Assembly (NCBI RefSeq): GCF_900290285.1
Contig: NZ_LT985754.1
Coordinates: forward strand, 1,087,081-1,151,080
DNA from: Candidatus Centipeda massiliensis
GTDB taxonomy: Bacteria > Bacillota > Negativicutes > Selenomonadales > Selenomonadaceae
Direction of reading: 5' to 3'
DNA: 64,000 bases
Shown here: piece by piece, positions 37,765-46,117 of the stretch
How positions within the stretch are numbered: the stretch's first letter is position 1
Layout: each line of letters begins with the position of its first letter
Position numbers and translations under genes: made by a program
The notes under the pieces: model-generated
What the model was told of the DNA's origin: nothing
The model's database searches: none
The model's input: only the letters and a program-made list of their open reading frames with translations

Positions 37765-38574
37765 TCAATGTTCGTGTGCCCTTCGCGCAACGCGCTCCGG
37801 AAGGCAGAGTTTCGTGTGCCGCCCAGCGATCTCAACATCGCTGACGCGGCTCTCGACACCGTAGAGATCACGCACGAGTTCACGCGTGAAGACGTCGTTT
37901 GGGGATCCGTCCGCGATGATCTTGCCCGCGTGAACGGCAATGAGACGTTCACCATAGCGCACGGCTTGGTTGAGGTCGTGCAGAACCATAATGACGGTGA
38001 GACCGAGTGTTTCGTGGAGATTTTCCACAAGCTCCATGAGCGCAAGCTGATGGCGGATGTCGAGATACGTAGTTGGCTCGTCGAGGAGGAGCGCCTCCGG
38101 CTGCTGTGCAAGTGCCATCGCAAGACGCGCACGCTGACGTTCGCCGCCGGAGAGCGCGCGGATTGGACGCATGGCGAGGGACTCCATGCCTGTTCGTGCC
38201 AATGCCTCACGACATATTTCCTCGTCCTCTTTGGAGAACATGTCCCAGAATTTTCGATGCGGCAGGCGTCCCATGCGAACGAGGTCGAGTACTGTAATAT
38301 CGCCGGGCGGTTCTGCACTCTGGGGCAGGAAGGCGATCTTCTGTGCAATATCCCGTTCGCTTTTTCTCCATATATCCGTTCCCAGGAACTCAATTGTCCC
38401 GCTGTGTGGCTTGAGGAGGCGGGCGAGCGCCTTTAGAAGTGTCGACTTGCCTGAGCCGTTGGGGCCGATGATTGCAGCGATCTCCGCGCGGTGTATGGAG
38501 ACATCGACCGCATGTATGATCTCCGTGCTCCCGTAGCCGAGCGAAAGAGCGCGTGCCCGCAGCAGTTCTTCCAT
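37765..38574 (-). CDS. ABC-transporter ATPase (FecE type)
   Basis: The 269-residue ATPase has Walker A GPNGSGKST near residue 40, signature LSGGERQRARLAMAL, Walker B EALLLDEPTTYLD and the switch histidine in MVLHDLNQ. Start 38574 is the ATG of EELLRARAL; the longer frame upstream runs back through the permease gene. It is encoded 4 bases after the permease stop. Confidence 0.93.
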   Translation of the reverse strand: MEELLRARALSLGYGSTEIIHAVDVSIHRAEIAAIIGPNGSGKSTLLKALARLLKPHSGTIEFLGTDIWRKSERDIAQKIAFLPQSAEPPGDITVLDLVRMGRLPHRKFWDMFSKEDEEICREALARTGMESLAMRPIRALSGGERQRARLAMALAQQPEALLLDEPTTYLDIRHQLALMELVENLHETLGLTVIMVLHDLNQAVRYGERLIAVHAGKIIADGSPNDVFTRELVRDLYGVESRVSDVEIAGRHTKLCLPERVARRAHEH

Positions 38575-38578
38575 AACG

Positions 38579-39604
38579 TCACTCCCTTCGCATGCTCTTT
38601 TTGAGCAGGTAGAGGAAGAACGGCGCGCCCAGAAAGGACATGAATACGCCGACCGGAACTTCGACCGGTGCAAAAGCGACGCGTGCCGCAGCATCCGCAC
38701 CGGCGACAAGCGCTGCCCCCCAGAGTGCTGACGCCGGCAGGAGCCAGTCAAAGTCAGAGCCAGTCAAGAGGCGCACGATATGCGGAACGACGAGTCCAAC
38801 AAAGCCGAGCATGCCTGCAGCACTGACAGCGGATGCGGCGAGCAGCGCGGCAAGCACGAGGAGGATAAGGCGGGCGCGTGGGACATTGACGCCGAGGCTC
38901 CGTGCCGTCTCCTCGCCGAGCTGCAGGGCGTTCAGCCAGCGACTGCCGAGCAGCGCTCCGGCAATACCGATGAGTGTGTAGGGGAGTACCATCTCCGCAT
39001 GGCTCCAGCTGCGCCCCGCGAACCCTCCTGCCATCCAGTTCACTGTGCCCTGCACGCGATCGGAGTAGAATACCATCAGTGCAGTCATCGCTCCGCCGAA
39101 AAATGCGGCGATGGCAACACCTGCGAGTACCATGCGCATTGGATGCACGCCGTTTTCCCATGAGAGGGCAAAGACGAGCGCTACGGCAATCATCGCTCCA
39201 ATGAAGGCGCCGAGTGGGACGAACTTCGTCTCGGCAGGCAGTAGGATCATGATGCACATGGCGGCAAGTCCGGCGCCTGCGGAGACACCGATGATGCCCG
39301 GATCGGCGAGCGGATTTTTCAGAATGCCCTGCAGGATACAGCCCGCGAGTGCGAGATTGATGCCTGTGAGAGCCCCCGTGACGATGCGCGGCAGCCGAAT
39401 ATGATACAGGATGCGGTAGTCTTCTGGCGTTCCGTTTCCGAGAAGTGCCGGAAGAATATCGCGCGGGGCGATCTCGACCGCGCCCAATGAGGCACTCGCA
39501 AGCAGTGCACCGATGAGCGCGAGGAAGCCGATGCCAAGTGCCAGCCGCCGCCGCAGTGCACGCGGATGAATGTCGGTGGGGAGGTTTTTTCCCGATGGTT
39601 CCAT
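38579..39604 (-). CDS. FecCD-type ABC permease
   Basis: The 341-residue, ten-helix permease has RLPRIVTGALTGINLALAGC, NPLADPGIIGVSAGAGLAA and GFVGLVVPHIVRLLTG, the FecCD pattern. The start at 39604 is supported by GGAG upstream; a longer in-frame frame to 39721 runs through the leader hairpin and is rejected. It opens the permease-ATPase-binding protein-receptor operon. Confidence 0.9.
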   Translation of the reverse strand: MEPSGKNLPTDIHPRALRRRLALGIGFLALIGALLASASLGAVEIAPRDILPALLGNGTPEDYRILYHIRLPRIVTGALTGINLALAGCILQGILKNPLADPGIIGVSAGAGLAAMCIMILLPAETKFVPLGAFIGAMIAVALVFALSWENGVHPMRMVLAGVAIAAFFGGAMTALMVFYSDRVQGTVNWMAGGFAGRSWSHAEMVLPYTLIGIAGALLGSRWLNALQLGEETARSLGVNVPRARLILLVLAALLAASAVSAAGMLGFVGLVVPHIVRLLTGSDFDWLLPASALWGAALVAGADAAARVAFAPVEVPVGVFMSFLGAPFFLYLLKKSMRRE

Positions 39605-39631
39605 AGAATCTCCATGCTGCAAGAATATGAG

Positions 39632-39657
39632 ATATACAATTATTATCAATTGATAGA
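39632..39657 (-). promoter_or_regulatory. Fur-like operator with overlapping promoter
   Basis: The minus strand reads CTATCAATTGATAATAATTG, close to the Fur-box pattern of GATAAT-type repeats. A TTGATA (39651-39646) and a TATTCT about 16 bases later form a promoter overlapping it, just before the permease start at 39604. Iron repression of the operon is therefore likely. Confidence 0.65.
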
Positions 39658-39661
39658 TAAA

Positions 39662-39789
39662 AGAAAAAGGGGAGTCCCCCTTTTTCTTTGCCCGTAATAC
39701 GGTCGATGCCGCAAGCGACAACGGCCGTGTTTATAATCGTTCCTTCATCTATCTGTCGCTAGAATACAGTATTGCGTTTCTCTTGTCAA
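39662..39789 (-). promoter_or_regulatory. Distal promoter and hairpin leader of the iron-type uptake operon
   Basis: On the minus strand TTGACA (39789-39784) and TATTCT (39766-39761) are 17 bases apart. About 75 bases later a strong hairpin, AGAAAAAGGGG pairing with CCCCTTTTTCT, is followed by TTTT, like a leader terminator. The Fur-like site and proximal promoter lie beyond it. Transcripts from the distal promoter may be attenuated here; no known riboswitch signature was recognised. Confidence 0.5.
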
Positions 39790-39805
39790 CTCAAAATTTA
39801 CACAG

Positions 39806-39856
39806 AAAAAAGCGCTGCAGCATGAGGATATTTTTGCTCTCCTGCAGCAGCGCTTT
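39806..39856 (-). terminator. Terminator downstream of the lipoprotein gene
   Basis: AAAAGCGCTGCAGC and GCAGCAGCGCTTTT form a long stem around an A/T-rich loop; on the minus strand a run of six T follows. It fits the end of the lipoprotein transcript, but MITE copy C now sits between gene and terminator. Confidence 0.7.
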
Positions 39857-39858
39857 TA

Positions 39859-40017
39859 AGGAATCGCTGATAAAACAGTCCTGCAGATTGGCGTAGATTT
39901 TTCGTCCGAACAAGGAGGCAAACCGGACGCATAGCTAAAGCTATGTGGAGGATCGCGGGCACAGTGCGGGCAAAAAAGATGCGCTAAGATGGCGCGGCTG
40001 AATTTATCAGTGCTTCC
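39859..40017 (+). mobile_element. MITE-like repeat copy C (159 bp)
   Basis: It begins GGAATCGCTGATAAA and ends TTTATCAGTGCTTCC, with TTAA on both sides (39855-39858 and 40018-40021). The inside matches copy D closely in the same orientation and copies A and E inverted. Confidence 0.88.
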
Positions 40018-40068
40018 TTAATTTTATTGTTTGACTTTCGTCAGCAGGTTTGTGTACCGGAATATTCG

Positions 40069-40725
40069 TTATTTCATCTCGTCCATGATGGAGTCGTCGC
40101 CGCCCTTGAAGAACATGTAGCGCGCGAGGTCTTCCTGGAACTTGTCGACATCGGCGGGCACCCATTTGCCGGTATTCTTGTCCTTCTTGACCTCGACCTC
40201 AAACGACTGCTGTCCTGCGACTTTTGCAGCCTTCATTTGGTCGGAGAAGATCTTCAGATACACGTCACCGAGCTTGGAAAGAGCTGACGTATCATCCGAA
40301 TCCATCGCCTTTTTCATTTCTTTTTCGAGCATCTGCATAGAGCCCGTCATCACAGATGTTAACTCGATGTAGTCGGTCGTGACTTTGACCTTCGCCGAGT
40401 TGTCGCTCTTGGACACGTCCTCGGTCTTGATCTTCAGCTCCTTGAGCTTGTCACCCATGACCTTCTGGGCAGCGTCGTTTCCTTCCTTGCTGGCTTCGAG
40501 ACTCTTCCCCAACTCTTGAATAAAGATCTCGTTGATGGGCTTTGCGCCATCGCCCGTCAGCTTGAAATCCTTCATTGCAGCGGTATCGCCGTGACCGATT
40601 CCCTCCGCGAGTGCCTGGACATCGACATGCGGATCGTTCCCGCCGCAACCCATGAGAGTGACGCTCGCAAAGAGTGCAAAGCAGAGGGCGAGTAAGATTT
40701 TACTGATCGATTGGATTCGCATCAT
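40069..40725 (-). CDS. Predicted lipoprotein of unknown function
   Basis: The 218-residue protein has a lipoprotein signal (ILLALCFALFASVTLMGCGG) with lipobox LMGC near residue 25, so it should be lipidated by Lgt. The mature part is charged and mostly alpha/beta (VDVQALAEGIGHGDTAAMKD, VKVTTDYIELTSVM), of the kind seen in Firmicutes secreted proteins of unknown role; I do not recognise a named family. The start at 40725 follows AAAGGAGG; the longer in-frame frame to 40905 would run through MITE copy D and is rejected. Two MITE copies flank it. Confidence 0.8.
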   Translation of the reverse strand: MMRIQSISKILLALCFALFASVTLMGCGGNDPHVDVQALAEGIGHGDTAAMKDFKLTGDGAKPINEIFIQELGKSLEASKEGNDAAQKVMGDKLKELKIKTEDVSKSDNSAKVKVTTDYIELTSVMTGSMQMLEKEMKKAMDSDDTSALSKLGDVYLKIFSDQMKAAKVAGQQSFEVEVKKDKNTGKWVPADVDKFQEDLARYMFFKGGDDSIMDEMK

Positions 40726-40798
40726 ATTTCCTCCTTTATATCGTGAACCACACAAAACTGAGGGGCGATCCTCCTTTCCTCTATAAATCTTGGCTTTA

Positions 40799-40960
40799 GG
40801 AATCGCTGATAAAATGAAGTCCGTCAGATTGGCGTAGATTTTTCTGTCCGATTGAGGAGGCAAACCGGACGCATAGCCAAAGCTATGTGGAGGATTTGCA
40901 GGCATTGAGCGGGCAAAAAAGATACGCTAAGATGGCGCGGCTGAATTTATCAGTGCTTCC
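40799..40960 (+). mobile_element. MITE-like repeat copy D (162 bp)
   Basis: It begins GGAATCGCTGATAAA and ends TTTATCAGTGCTTCC, flanked by TTTA on both sides (40795-40798 and 40961-40964). It has the same orientation as copy C and is nearly identical to it across most of its length. Confidence 0.9.
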
Positions 40961-41037
40961 TTTATTCTAACACAACGAGAAAAAAAGCGTACTGTCATAA
41001 ATGACAGGTTTTACAAAAAATTTGAAAATACATACGA

Positions 41038-41086
41038 AAAAGAGTTTGTTGTACGATGCTTTGTTTCGTGCAACAAACTCTTTTTG
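41038..41086. terminator. Terminator after the cyd operon
   Basis: AAAGAGTTTGTTG pairs with CAACAAACTCTTT around a 20-base loop, with A and T tracts on both sides. It lies 38 bases beyond the last gene of the minus-strand cyd operon. Confidence 0.85.
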
Positions 41087-41123
41087 TGTTTCTTCCTCGT
41101 TATACAGAGGCAGTTGGAAGCTT

Positions 41124-41840
41124 TTATATATCCCAATGCAGCCCTTCGGGATTCGGTGTCGCGCGGTCGATCTCGCGCAGGATCCACGGGGCATTTTCAT
41201 GCGTGGCAGCAAAGGCGTCTGCAAGTCCCTGTTCGTAGGCGGGTGGGATCTCCATCGCGTGAATTGCCATGTGCATATAGTCCTTTGCGATGAGGACGAC
41301 GCCGCGCTCGGCGGCGAGATGCGCCTTGAAGCGGTAGCCGTAGTAAAGATACGAGTTGTGCGGGACGGCGTCCTCAAGCCCCTCGAAGGCGGCAATGCGT
41401 TCATCTGCCTCCGCCTCCGCCTCCTCGGTCATGCGCAGCTTGTGCATGAGGTTCCAGCGATCCGCCCAGAGTTCGCCGCGCAGGATGTACTTGTAGAGGA
41501 AATCCGTGGACTCGGCGCACTCAATCGCGAGATTGATGTGCTCAAGCGCGGCTTCCTGTGTCGCCTTGTCCGCCGTTTCGAGGGCACTCAGCCCCTGCAT
41601 GGCGTAGACTTTCTCCTCCACATCCTGCGATAGCTCCTCGTTCGGCTCTGCGTCGATGACACTCTGAAAAAGTGCGAGAGCATCGCCGCGATATTCCTCC
41701 GTCTGAGCGAGAAAGTGGGCGAGGCGTGCGCGTGCGTGCCAGTCCTCCACGCCTCCCGCAAAGAGTTCGTGGGGCGGGGCTGCCGCTCCAAGTCTGTCCA
41801 AAACAACGTGAATGAGTTCGTGAAAGCGTTCCTGTGTCAT
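41124..41840 (-). CDS. TPR-like helical protein coupled to cydC
   Basis: The 238-residue protein is wholly helical with TPR-like spacing (LAHFLAQTEEYRGDALALFQ, ALETADKATQEAALEHINLA, LYYGYRFKAHLAAERG) and has no signal peptide or membrane segment. I do not recognise a named family. Its ATG overlaps the stop of cydC by 4 bases (ATGA), so its translation is coupled to the ABC exporter needed for cytochrome bd assembly. A role in oxidase assembly or redox is inference from place alone. Confidence 0.7.
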   Translation of the reverse strand: MTQERFHELIHVVLDRLGAAAPPHELFAGGVEDWHARARLAHFLAQTEEYRGDALALFQSVIDAEPNEELSQDVEEKVYAMQGLSALETADKATQEAALEHINLAIECAESTDFLYKYILRGELWADRWNLMHKLRMTEEAEAEADERIAAFEGLEDAVPHNSYLYYGYRFKAHLAAERGVVLIAKDYMHMAIHAMEIPPAYEQGLADAFAATHENAPWILREIDRATPNPEGLHWDI

Positions 41841-43450
41841 AGTTCTATCACCTGTTTCATACGGTCTAGGAGGGGGAGATCGTGCGTGATGACGATGAGT
41901 GTACCTCCGCGTGCATCGAGCTCCCTCAGTACGGCGGCAATCAATCGCGCCCCGCGTGCGGTATCCAGACCTGCCGTCGGTTCATCGAGAAGGAGAATGT
42001 CTGCTTCTGCGGCAAGGGCAAGCGCCGTAAGCAGACGGCTGCGCTGTCCGCCCGAGAGGCGAGTGGCATTCGCCCCCAGTGGCTCATCCAATCCCGCAGG
42101 AAGTGCCCGTACGACATCGGCGAGCTGCGCCGTCTCAAGTGCATCCCACATCTGCTGCTCGTCCATATCCGCATGCAGTCGCAGGAAGTTGTCGCGTGTC
42201 GATGTGCTGAAGAGATAGCTCCCCTGCAGGGACGCTCCAAAGAGGGCGCGTGAGGCGTCGGCTGACAGTACGGTGTGCGGTACTCCTCTATATGAGATTG
42301 TACCGCTGTCGGGATCCCAGAGACGCAGGAGAAGGCTTGCAAGTGTGGTCTTGCCTGCGCCGCTCTCGCCGATGATCGCCGTGTGCTCGCCGCGCCGAAT
42401 CGCACATGAGAAATCCTGCAGGATCGGAATGCCGTCATGGTAGGCAAAGGAGAGATGTTCCACCGCAATCAGCGGGGCATCCTCCTGCCACGCAGGAGAA
42501 GATGCTGACAAAGTTTTTTCAGAGAGATGTTCCTTTGCTGGCAGGATCGTCTCTGCCGCGCGCACTGCCTCTACCGTGCCGAGGCTTGCGGCGGGCAGGG
42601 GACGGTACTCGCTGAGCACGGCTTCGAGAACGAGTACCCAGACGGCGTACTGCACGCCCGTCAATGTCCCGTCCGCGACGCGCGGCGTAAGCAGAACAAT
42701 CAGGAGAATCCAGAGTGTGACGCGCAGAACATCGAGCAGGGTGAAGAGGCGCTCGCGCTTCGTGCGTTTGTCATCTTGTTTTTGCTGAAAATCCTCTGCT
42801 GCGCGGTCGAGCTGTCCCTGTGCTCGTGTGCATGTACCCGCTGCTGCGAGTTCGATGCGCCCATCGAGGCGGTCGAGCAGAATTTCCCGATAGGAAGTGC
42901 TCTCCGTGCGAAGATCTGCCTCGTGCAGAAGATGAGGTAGGGCGAGATGCAGGAGATAGAGAAATGCAATGAGGAGTGCGCCCCACGGACTGAGCGGAAG
43001 GAGTGCCGCACAGGTGACGGCGGTGAGCAGCCCTGCAATCAGCGGCTGCGGAACGGTGCGCAGGTAGAAGTCGCGCAGGGTCTCACAGCCCGTCAGAAGA
43101 TCATGCAGAAACGCGCCTTCGCGGACATTGCCCTCCCGCAGAGGAATCGCCGCAGCAGAGCGGCGATAGGTCGCCTGCTGTAGGTTCTCATAACACGCGA
43201 ATGCAAGTCGATGGGAGAGCAGGCGGTCGAAATAGCGAAAGACGGCACGCCCGATGCCGCACGCCCGCACCAATGTAATCGCAAGCGCAAGCGCGGAGAG
43301 TGGGGGCTGCAGTGCCGCGCTTGCAATGATCCATGCAGCCGTCCCGATGAGTGCAATGCCAGAGGCGGCTGCGAGAACACCCGCGAGGAGTGCGGGCAGT
43401 GCCTTGCTCGGTGCTGCAATGGAGAGCAGCCGAAAGAGCGTACCGGTCAT
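41837..43450 (-). CDS. cydC: CydC, subunit of the heterodimeric thiol/heme-linked ABC exporter
   Basis: The 537-residue protein has six membrane segments, then an ATPase with Walker A GESGAGKTT near residue 356, signature LSGGQRSRLLTAL and Walker B DILLLDEPTAGLD. CydDC exports cysteine and glutathione and is required for cytochrome bd assembly. It overlaps cydD by 4 bases and lies in the order cydA-B-D-C. Confidence 0.9.
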   Translation of the reverse strand: MTGTLFRLLSIAAPSKALPALLAGVLAAASGIALIGTAAWIIASAALQPPLSALALAITLVRACGIGRAVFRYFDRLLSHRLAFACYENLQQATYRRSAAAIPLREGNVREGAFLHDLLTGCETLRDFYLRTVPQPLIAGLLTAVTCAALLPLSPWGALLIAFLYLLHLALPHLLHEADLRTESTSYREILLDRLDGRIELAAAGTCTRAQGQLDRAAEDFQQKQDDKRTKRERLFTLLDVLRVTLWILLIVLLTPRVADGTLTGVQYAVWVLVLEAVLSEYRPLPAASLGTVEAVRAAETILPAKEHLSEKTLSASSPAWQEDAPLIAVEHLSFAYHDGIPILQDFSCAIRRGEHTAIIGESGAGKTTLASLLLRLWDPDSGTISYRGVPHTVLSADASRALFGASLQGSYLFSTSTRDNFLRLHADMDEQQMWDALETAQLADVVRALPAGLDEPLGANATRLSGGQRSRLLTALALAAEADILLLDEPTAGLDTARGARLIAAVLRELDARGGTLIVITHDLPLLDRMKQVIEL

Positions 43451-45093
43451 GTCGCCTCACCTCCCAATGTAATAACGTGATCTGCCCACGCAATGAGCGC
43501 GGGGCGGTGTGATGTCAGAATCAGCGTGCGATGATGGGCAAAGCGCGTCAGTGCATCAATGACCACAGCCTCCGTCTCTCCGTCCAGTCCCGCTGTCACC
43601 TCGTCGAGGAGGACAATGGGGCGGTTTTGGAAAAACGCGCGCGCAAGTCCGAGACGGTGACGCTGTCCGGCGGAGAGGGGGTGTCCGCCCTGTCCGAGCG
43701 GTGTCCGGAGTCCCTCGGGCAGGGCGCACAGAAAGTCTCCAAGTGCCGCCGCTTCGAGTGCCTCGATAACGGATTCGTCCGAGGCGTTTTCGAGCCACAG
43801 ACTGACATTCTCGGCGAGCGTCGCTGTAAAGATATGCGGCTCCTGCGGTACGTACGTGATGAGATTTTGTTTTGTTGCCTCCGAGAGCTGTGCAAGGTCA
43901 AATGCGTTGGTGCTTCCCGCCCCGTCCGCGAGCACAATCTTGCCCTCGGTCGGCGCAATCTGCCCCGCGAGCAGGAGGAGCAGCGTCGACTTGCCGATGC
44001 CGCTCGCGCCCGCGAGTACGGTGGCTTTGCCCGCAGGGAACGAGAGGGTCAGCCCCGTGAGCACCTCCTCCGCAGTCAGTGGATAGCGATAGGAGAGCTG
44101 TTCCGTATGCACGGCGGGCGGCGAGAGAATCTGACTGCGTGTGCCGTCTGTGGGGGAGGGGAGATCCAGATAGGGGGCGAGCGCTGCCTCTGCCGTCTTT
44201 GCATCCATCGCTGCATGGAATGCGATGCCGCCCTCGCGCAGCGGCTGATAGAACAGCGGCGCAAGGATGAGCACAAAGAACGCCGGCTGAAAGGACATCA
44301 TTCCTTCCAGAAGACGCAGACCGATGGAGACGGCAATGAGCGCAATCGAGAGGGTGGTAATCAGCTCAAGCGCGAATGCCGAGACAAAGGCAAGCCGGAG
44401 AACGGAGAGCGATGCCTCGGCGAAGCTGTGGCTCATGCGCGCGAGATGCACGCCCTCAGCGTCGATGCGGCGAAAGATCTTGAGCGTCATTGCCGCGCGC
44501 ACGAGTTCTCCGAAGCCGTTCGTGAGTGTCTGCATCTTGTCCCACTGCCGCTCGCTCGCGCGGCGCGTCGCCTTTCCAATGAGGAAGAGCAGGAACGGCG
44601 CAATCGGCAGCGTCACAAGGAAGAGCAGGGCGGAGAGGGGATCCGCAAACACTGTCACAATGAGAATCAGTGGGATCAGCACTGCACCCGAGATCATCGT
44701 CGGCACTACCGTGTGGAAGAATGGATCGAGCGCATCGACGCGCTCAAGAGTCAGCGTCAGCGCGCCCGCAGAGGTGCGCCCGTGCATGAGCATCGCCTCA
44801 TGCAGGGCAGTGCGTGCAGAGAGGCGAACGCGATGGGAGAGCTGCGCCTCGATGCGGCTCTTGGAAAGGCGCAGGAGTGTCATCGAGAGGACGCACAAAA
44901 ACAGCATCAGAAGGTCTGATGCTGTTTCGGTAGGTCCTCCGTGTTCCATGAAAACTGCATTCACAATGACGGCAGTTTCCCATGCCGCCGCAATGACAAG
45001 CCCCCCGTGGAGGAGTTCGATCACCGCGCGTATGAGGATGCTGCTGCGTTCGGTGTGCAGCACAGAGCGTAGAATGGACTTCTTTTTTTTCAT
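43447..45093 (-). CDS. cydD: CydD, subunit of the heterodimeric ABC exporter
   Basis: The 548-residue protein has an N-terminal transmembrane domain and an ATPase with Walker A GASGIGKST, signature LSAGQRHRLGLARA and Walker B PIVLLDEVTAGLD. The signature has alanine in place of the first glycine, common in one half of asymmetric ABC pairs. It follows cydB by 5 bases and overlaps cydC. Confidence 0.9.
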   Translation of the reverse strand: MKKKKSILRSVLHTERSSILIRAVIELLHGGLVIAAAWETAVIVNAVFMEHGGPTETASDLLMLFLCVLSMTLLRLSKSRIEAQLSHRVRLSARTALHEAMLMHGRTSAGALTLTLERVDALDPFFHTVVPTMISGAVLIPLILIVTVFADPLSALLFLVTLPIAPFLLFLIGKATRRASERQWDKMQTLTNGFGELVRAAMTLKIFRRIDAEGVHLARMSHSFAEASLSVLRLAFVSAFALELITTLSIALIAVSIGLRLLEGMMSFQPAFFVLILAPLFYQPLREGGIAFHAAMDAKTAEAALAPYLDLPSPTDGTRSQILSPPAVHTEQLSYRYPLTAEEVLTGLTLSFPAGKATVLAGASGIGKSTLLLLLAGQIAPTEGKIVLADGAGSTNAFDLAQLSEATKQNLITYVPQEPHIFTATLAENVSLWLENASDESVIEALEAAALGDFLCALPEGLRTPLGQGGHPLSAGQRHRLGLARAFFQNRPIVLLDEVTAGLDGETEAVVIDALTRFAHHRTLILTSHRPALIAWADHVITLGGEAT

Positions 45094-45098
45094 TGTGA

Positions 45099-46115
45099 TT
45101 AGTATGCCTGATGTCCCGCATCGTTCGGAGAGATGCGTTTGCGGAAGATGTAGTACGTCCAGATCTGATAGGCGAGGACGACGGGAACGAGGATGACCGC
45201 TGCGACCGTCATGATGGAGAGTGTGTATTCCGTCGAGGACGCATTGTAGATCGTGAGGCTGTACCCGGGATTCAGGCTCGAGACCATGAGGCGCGGGAAG
45301 AGACCAGCGAAGAAGCCGACCGTCGTGCCGACGATCGCAAGGCCGCCGAGCATGAATGCTGGTTTATGTGCCTTGGCATAGAGCGCACCGATGGCAGCGA
45401 CAAATGCCGCAGCGGAGAGGACAAGTGCGCCGGCAGCGAGCGGACTCGCATAGAGATCCGTCTCGACATAGGTGAGGATCATGCAGAGCACGTAGAGGAG
45501 CGCTGCGAGGACGCCGAACTTCAAGCCGAGCACACGGGCGCGGTCGAGGAGATAGCGATCTGTGAGGCGCAGGTTCAGGAATGTCGCTCCGTGGAATGCA
45601 AAGACTGCGAAGAATGTCACGCCGCCGACCACCGTGTACGGGGTCAGGAGATCGAAAAAGCCGCCTCGATAGACCATATTTGCGCCGATGGGCAGACCCG
45701 CGATGAGGTTCGTGACGACTACGCCCCAGAGGAACGCGGGGACGATGCTGCCGAACGCAATCGCACGCGACCATGTGCGCTGCCATTTTTCATCCGTGCG
45801 CTGATGGCGGAACTCGAACGCGACCGCACGCAGGATGAGCGCGACAAGCATGAGAAAGAGCGCGATATAGAACGTGCTGAAGAGCGTGGCGTAGACATGC
45901 GGGAACGCCGCGAACATCGCGCCGCCCGCCGTAATCATCCAGACCTCGTTGCCGTCCCAGACAGGGCCGATGGAGCGAACGATCTGAGAGCGGTCGCTCT
46001 CCTTGTCCGAGAGGAGTGTGAGCAGTGTGCCGACACCGTAGTCGAATCCCTCGAGGAAGAAGAATCCCGTGAAGAGAACGACGATGAGCACAAACCAGAG
46101 AATATTGTAGTCCAT
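45099..46115 (-). CDS. cydB: CydB, cytochrome bd oxidase subunit II
   Basis: The 338-residue membrane protein starts DYNILWFVLIVVLFTGFFFL and has the subunit II pattern GFDYGVGTLL, WDGNEVWMITAGGAMFAAFP and FRHQ. It pairs with CydA to reduce oxygen at low concentration. It lies 2 bases after cydA. Confidence 0.95.
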   Translation of the reverse strand: MDYNILWFVLIVVLFTGFFFLEGFDYGVGTLLTLLSDKESDRSQIVRSIGPVWDGNEVWMITAGGAMFAAFPHVYATLFSTFYIALFLMLVALILRAVAFEFRHQRTDEKWQRTWSRAIAFGSIVPAFLWGVVVTNLIAGLPIGANMVYRGGFFDLLTPYTVVGGVTFFAVFAFHGATFLNLRLTDRYLLDRARVLGLKFGVLAALLYVLCMILTYVETDLYASPLAAGALVLSAAAFVAAIGALYAKAHKPAFMLGGLAIVGTTVGFFAGLFPRLMVSSLNPGYSLTIYNASSTEYTLSIMTVAAVILVPVVLAYQIWTYYIFRKRISPNDAGHQAY

Positions 46116-46117
46116 GC

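Noticed and set aside
39662-39760. A cobalamin or other known riboswitch in the leader of the second uptake operon
   Set aside because: No B12-box or other known aptamer signature was found; only a hairpin is visible.
40726-40905. N-terminal extension of the lipoprotein frame to 40905
   Set aside because: The extra codons come from MITE copy D; the lipoprotein signal peptide and AAAGGAGG support the start at 40725.
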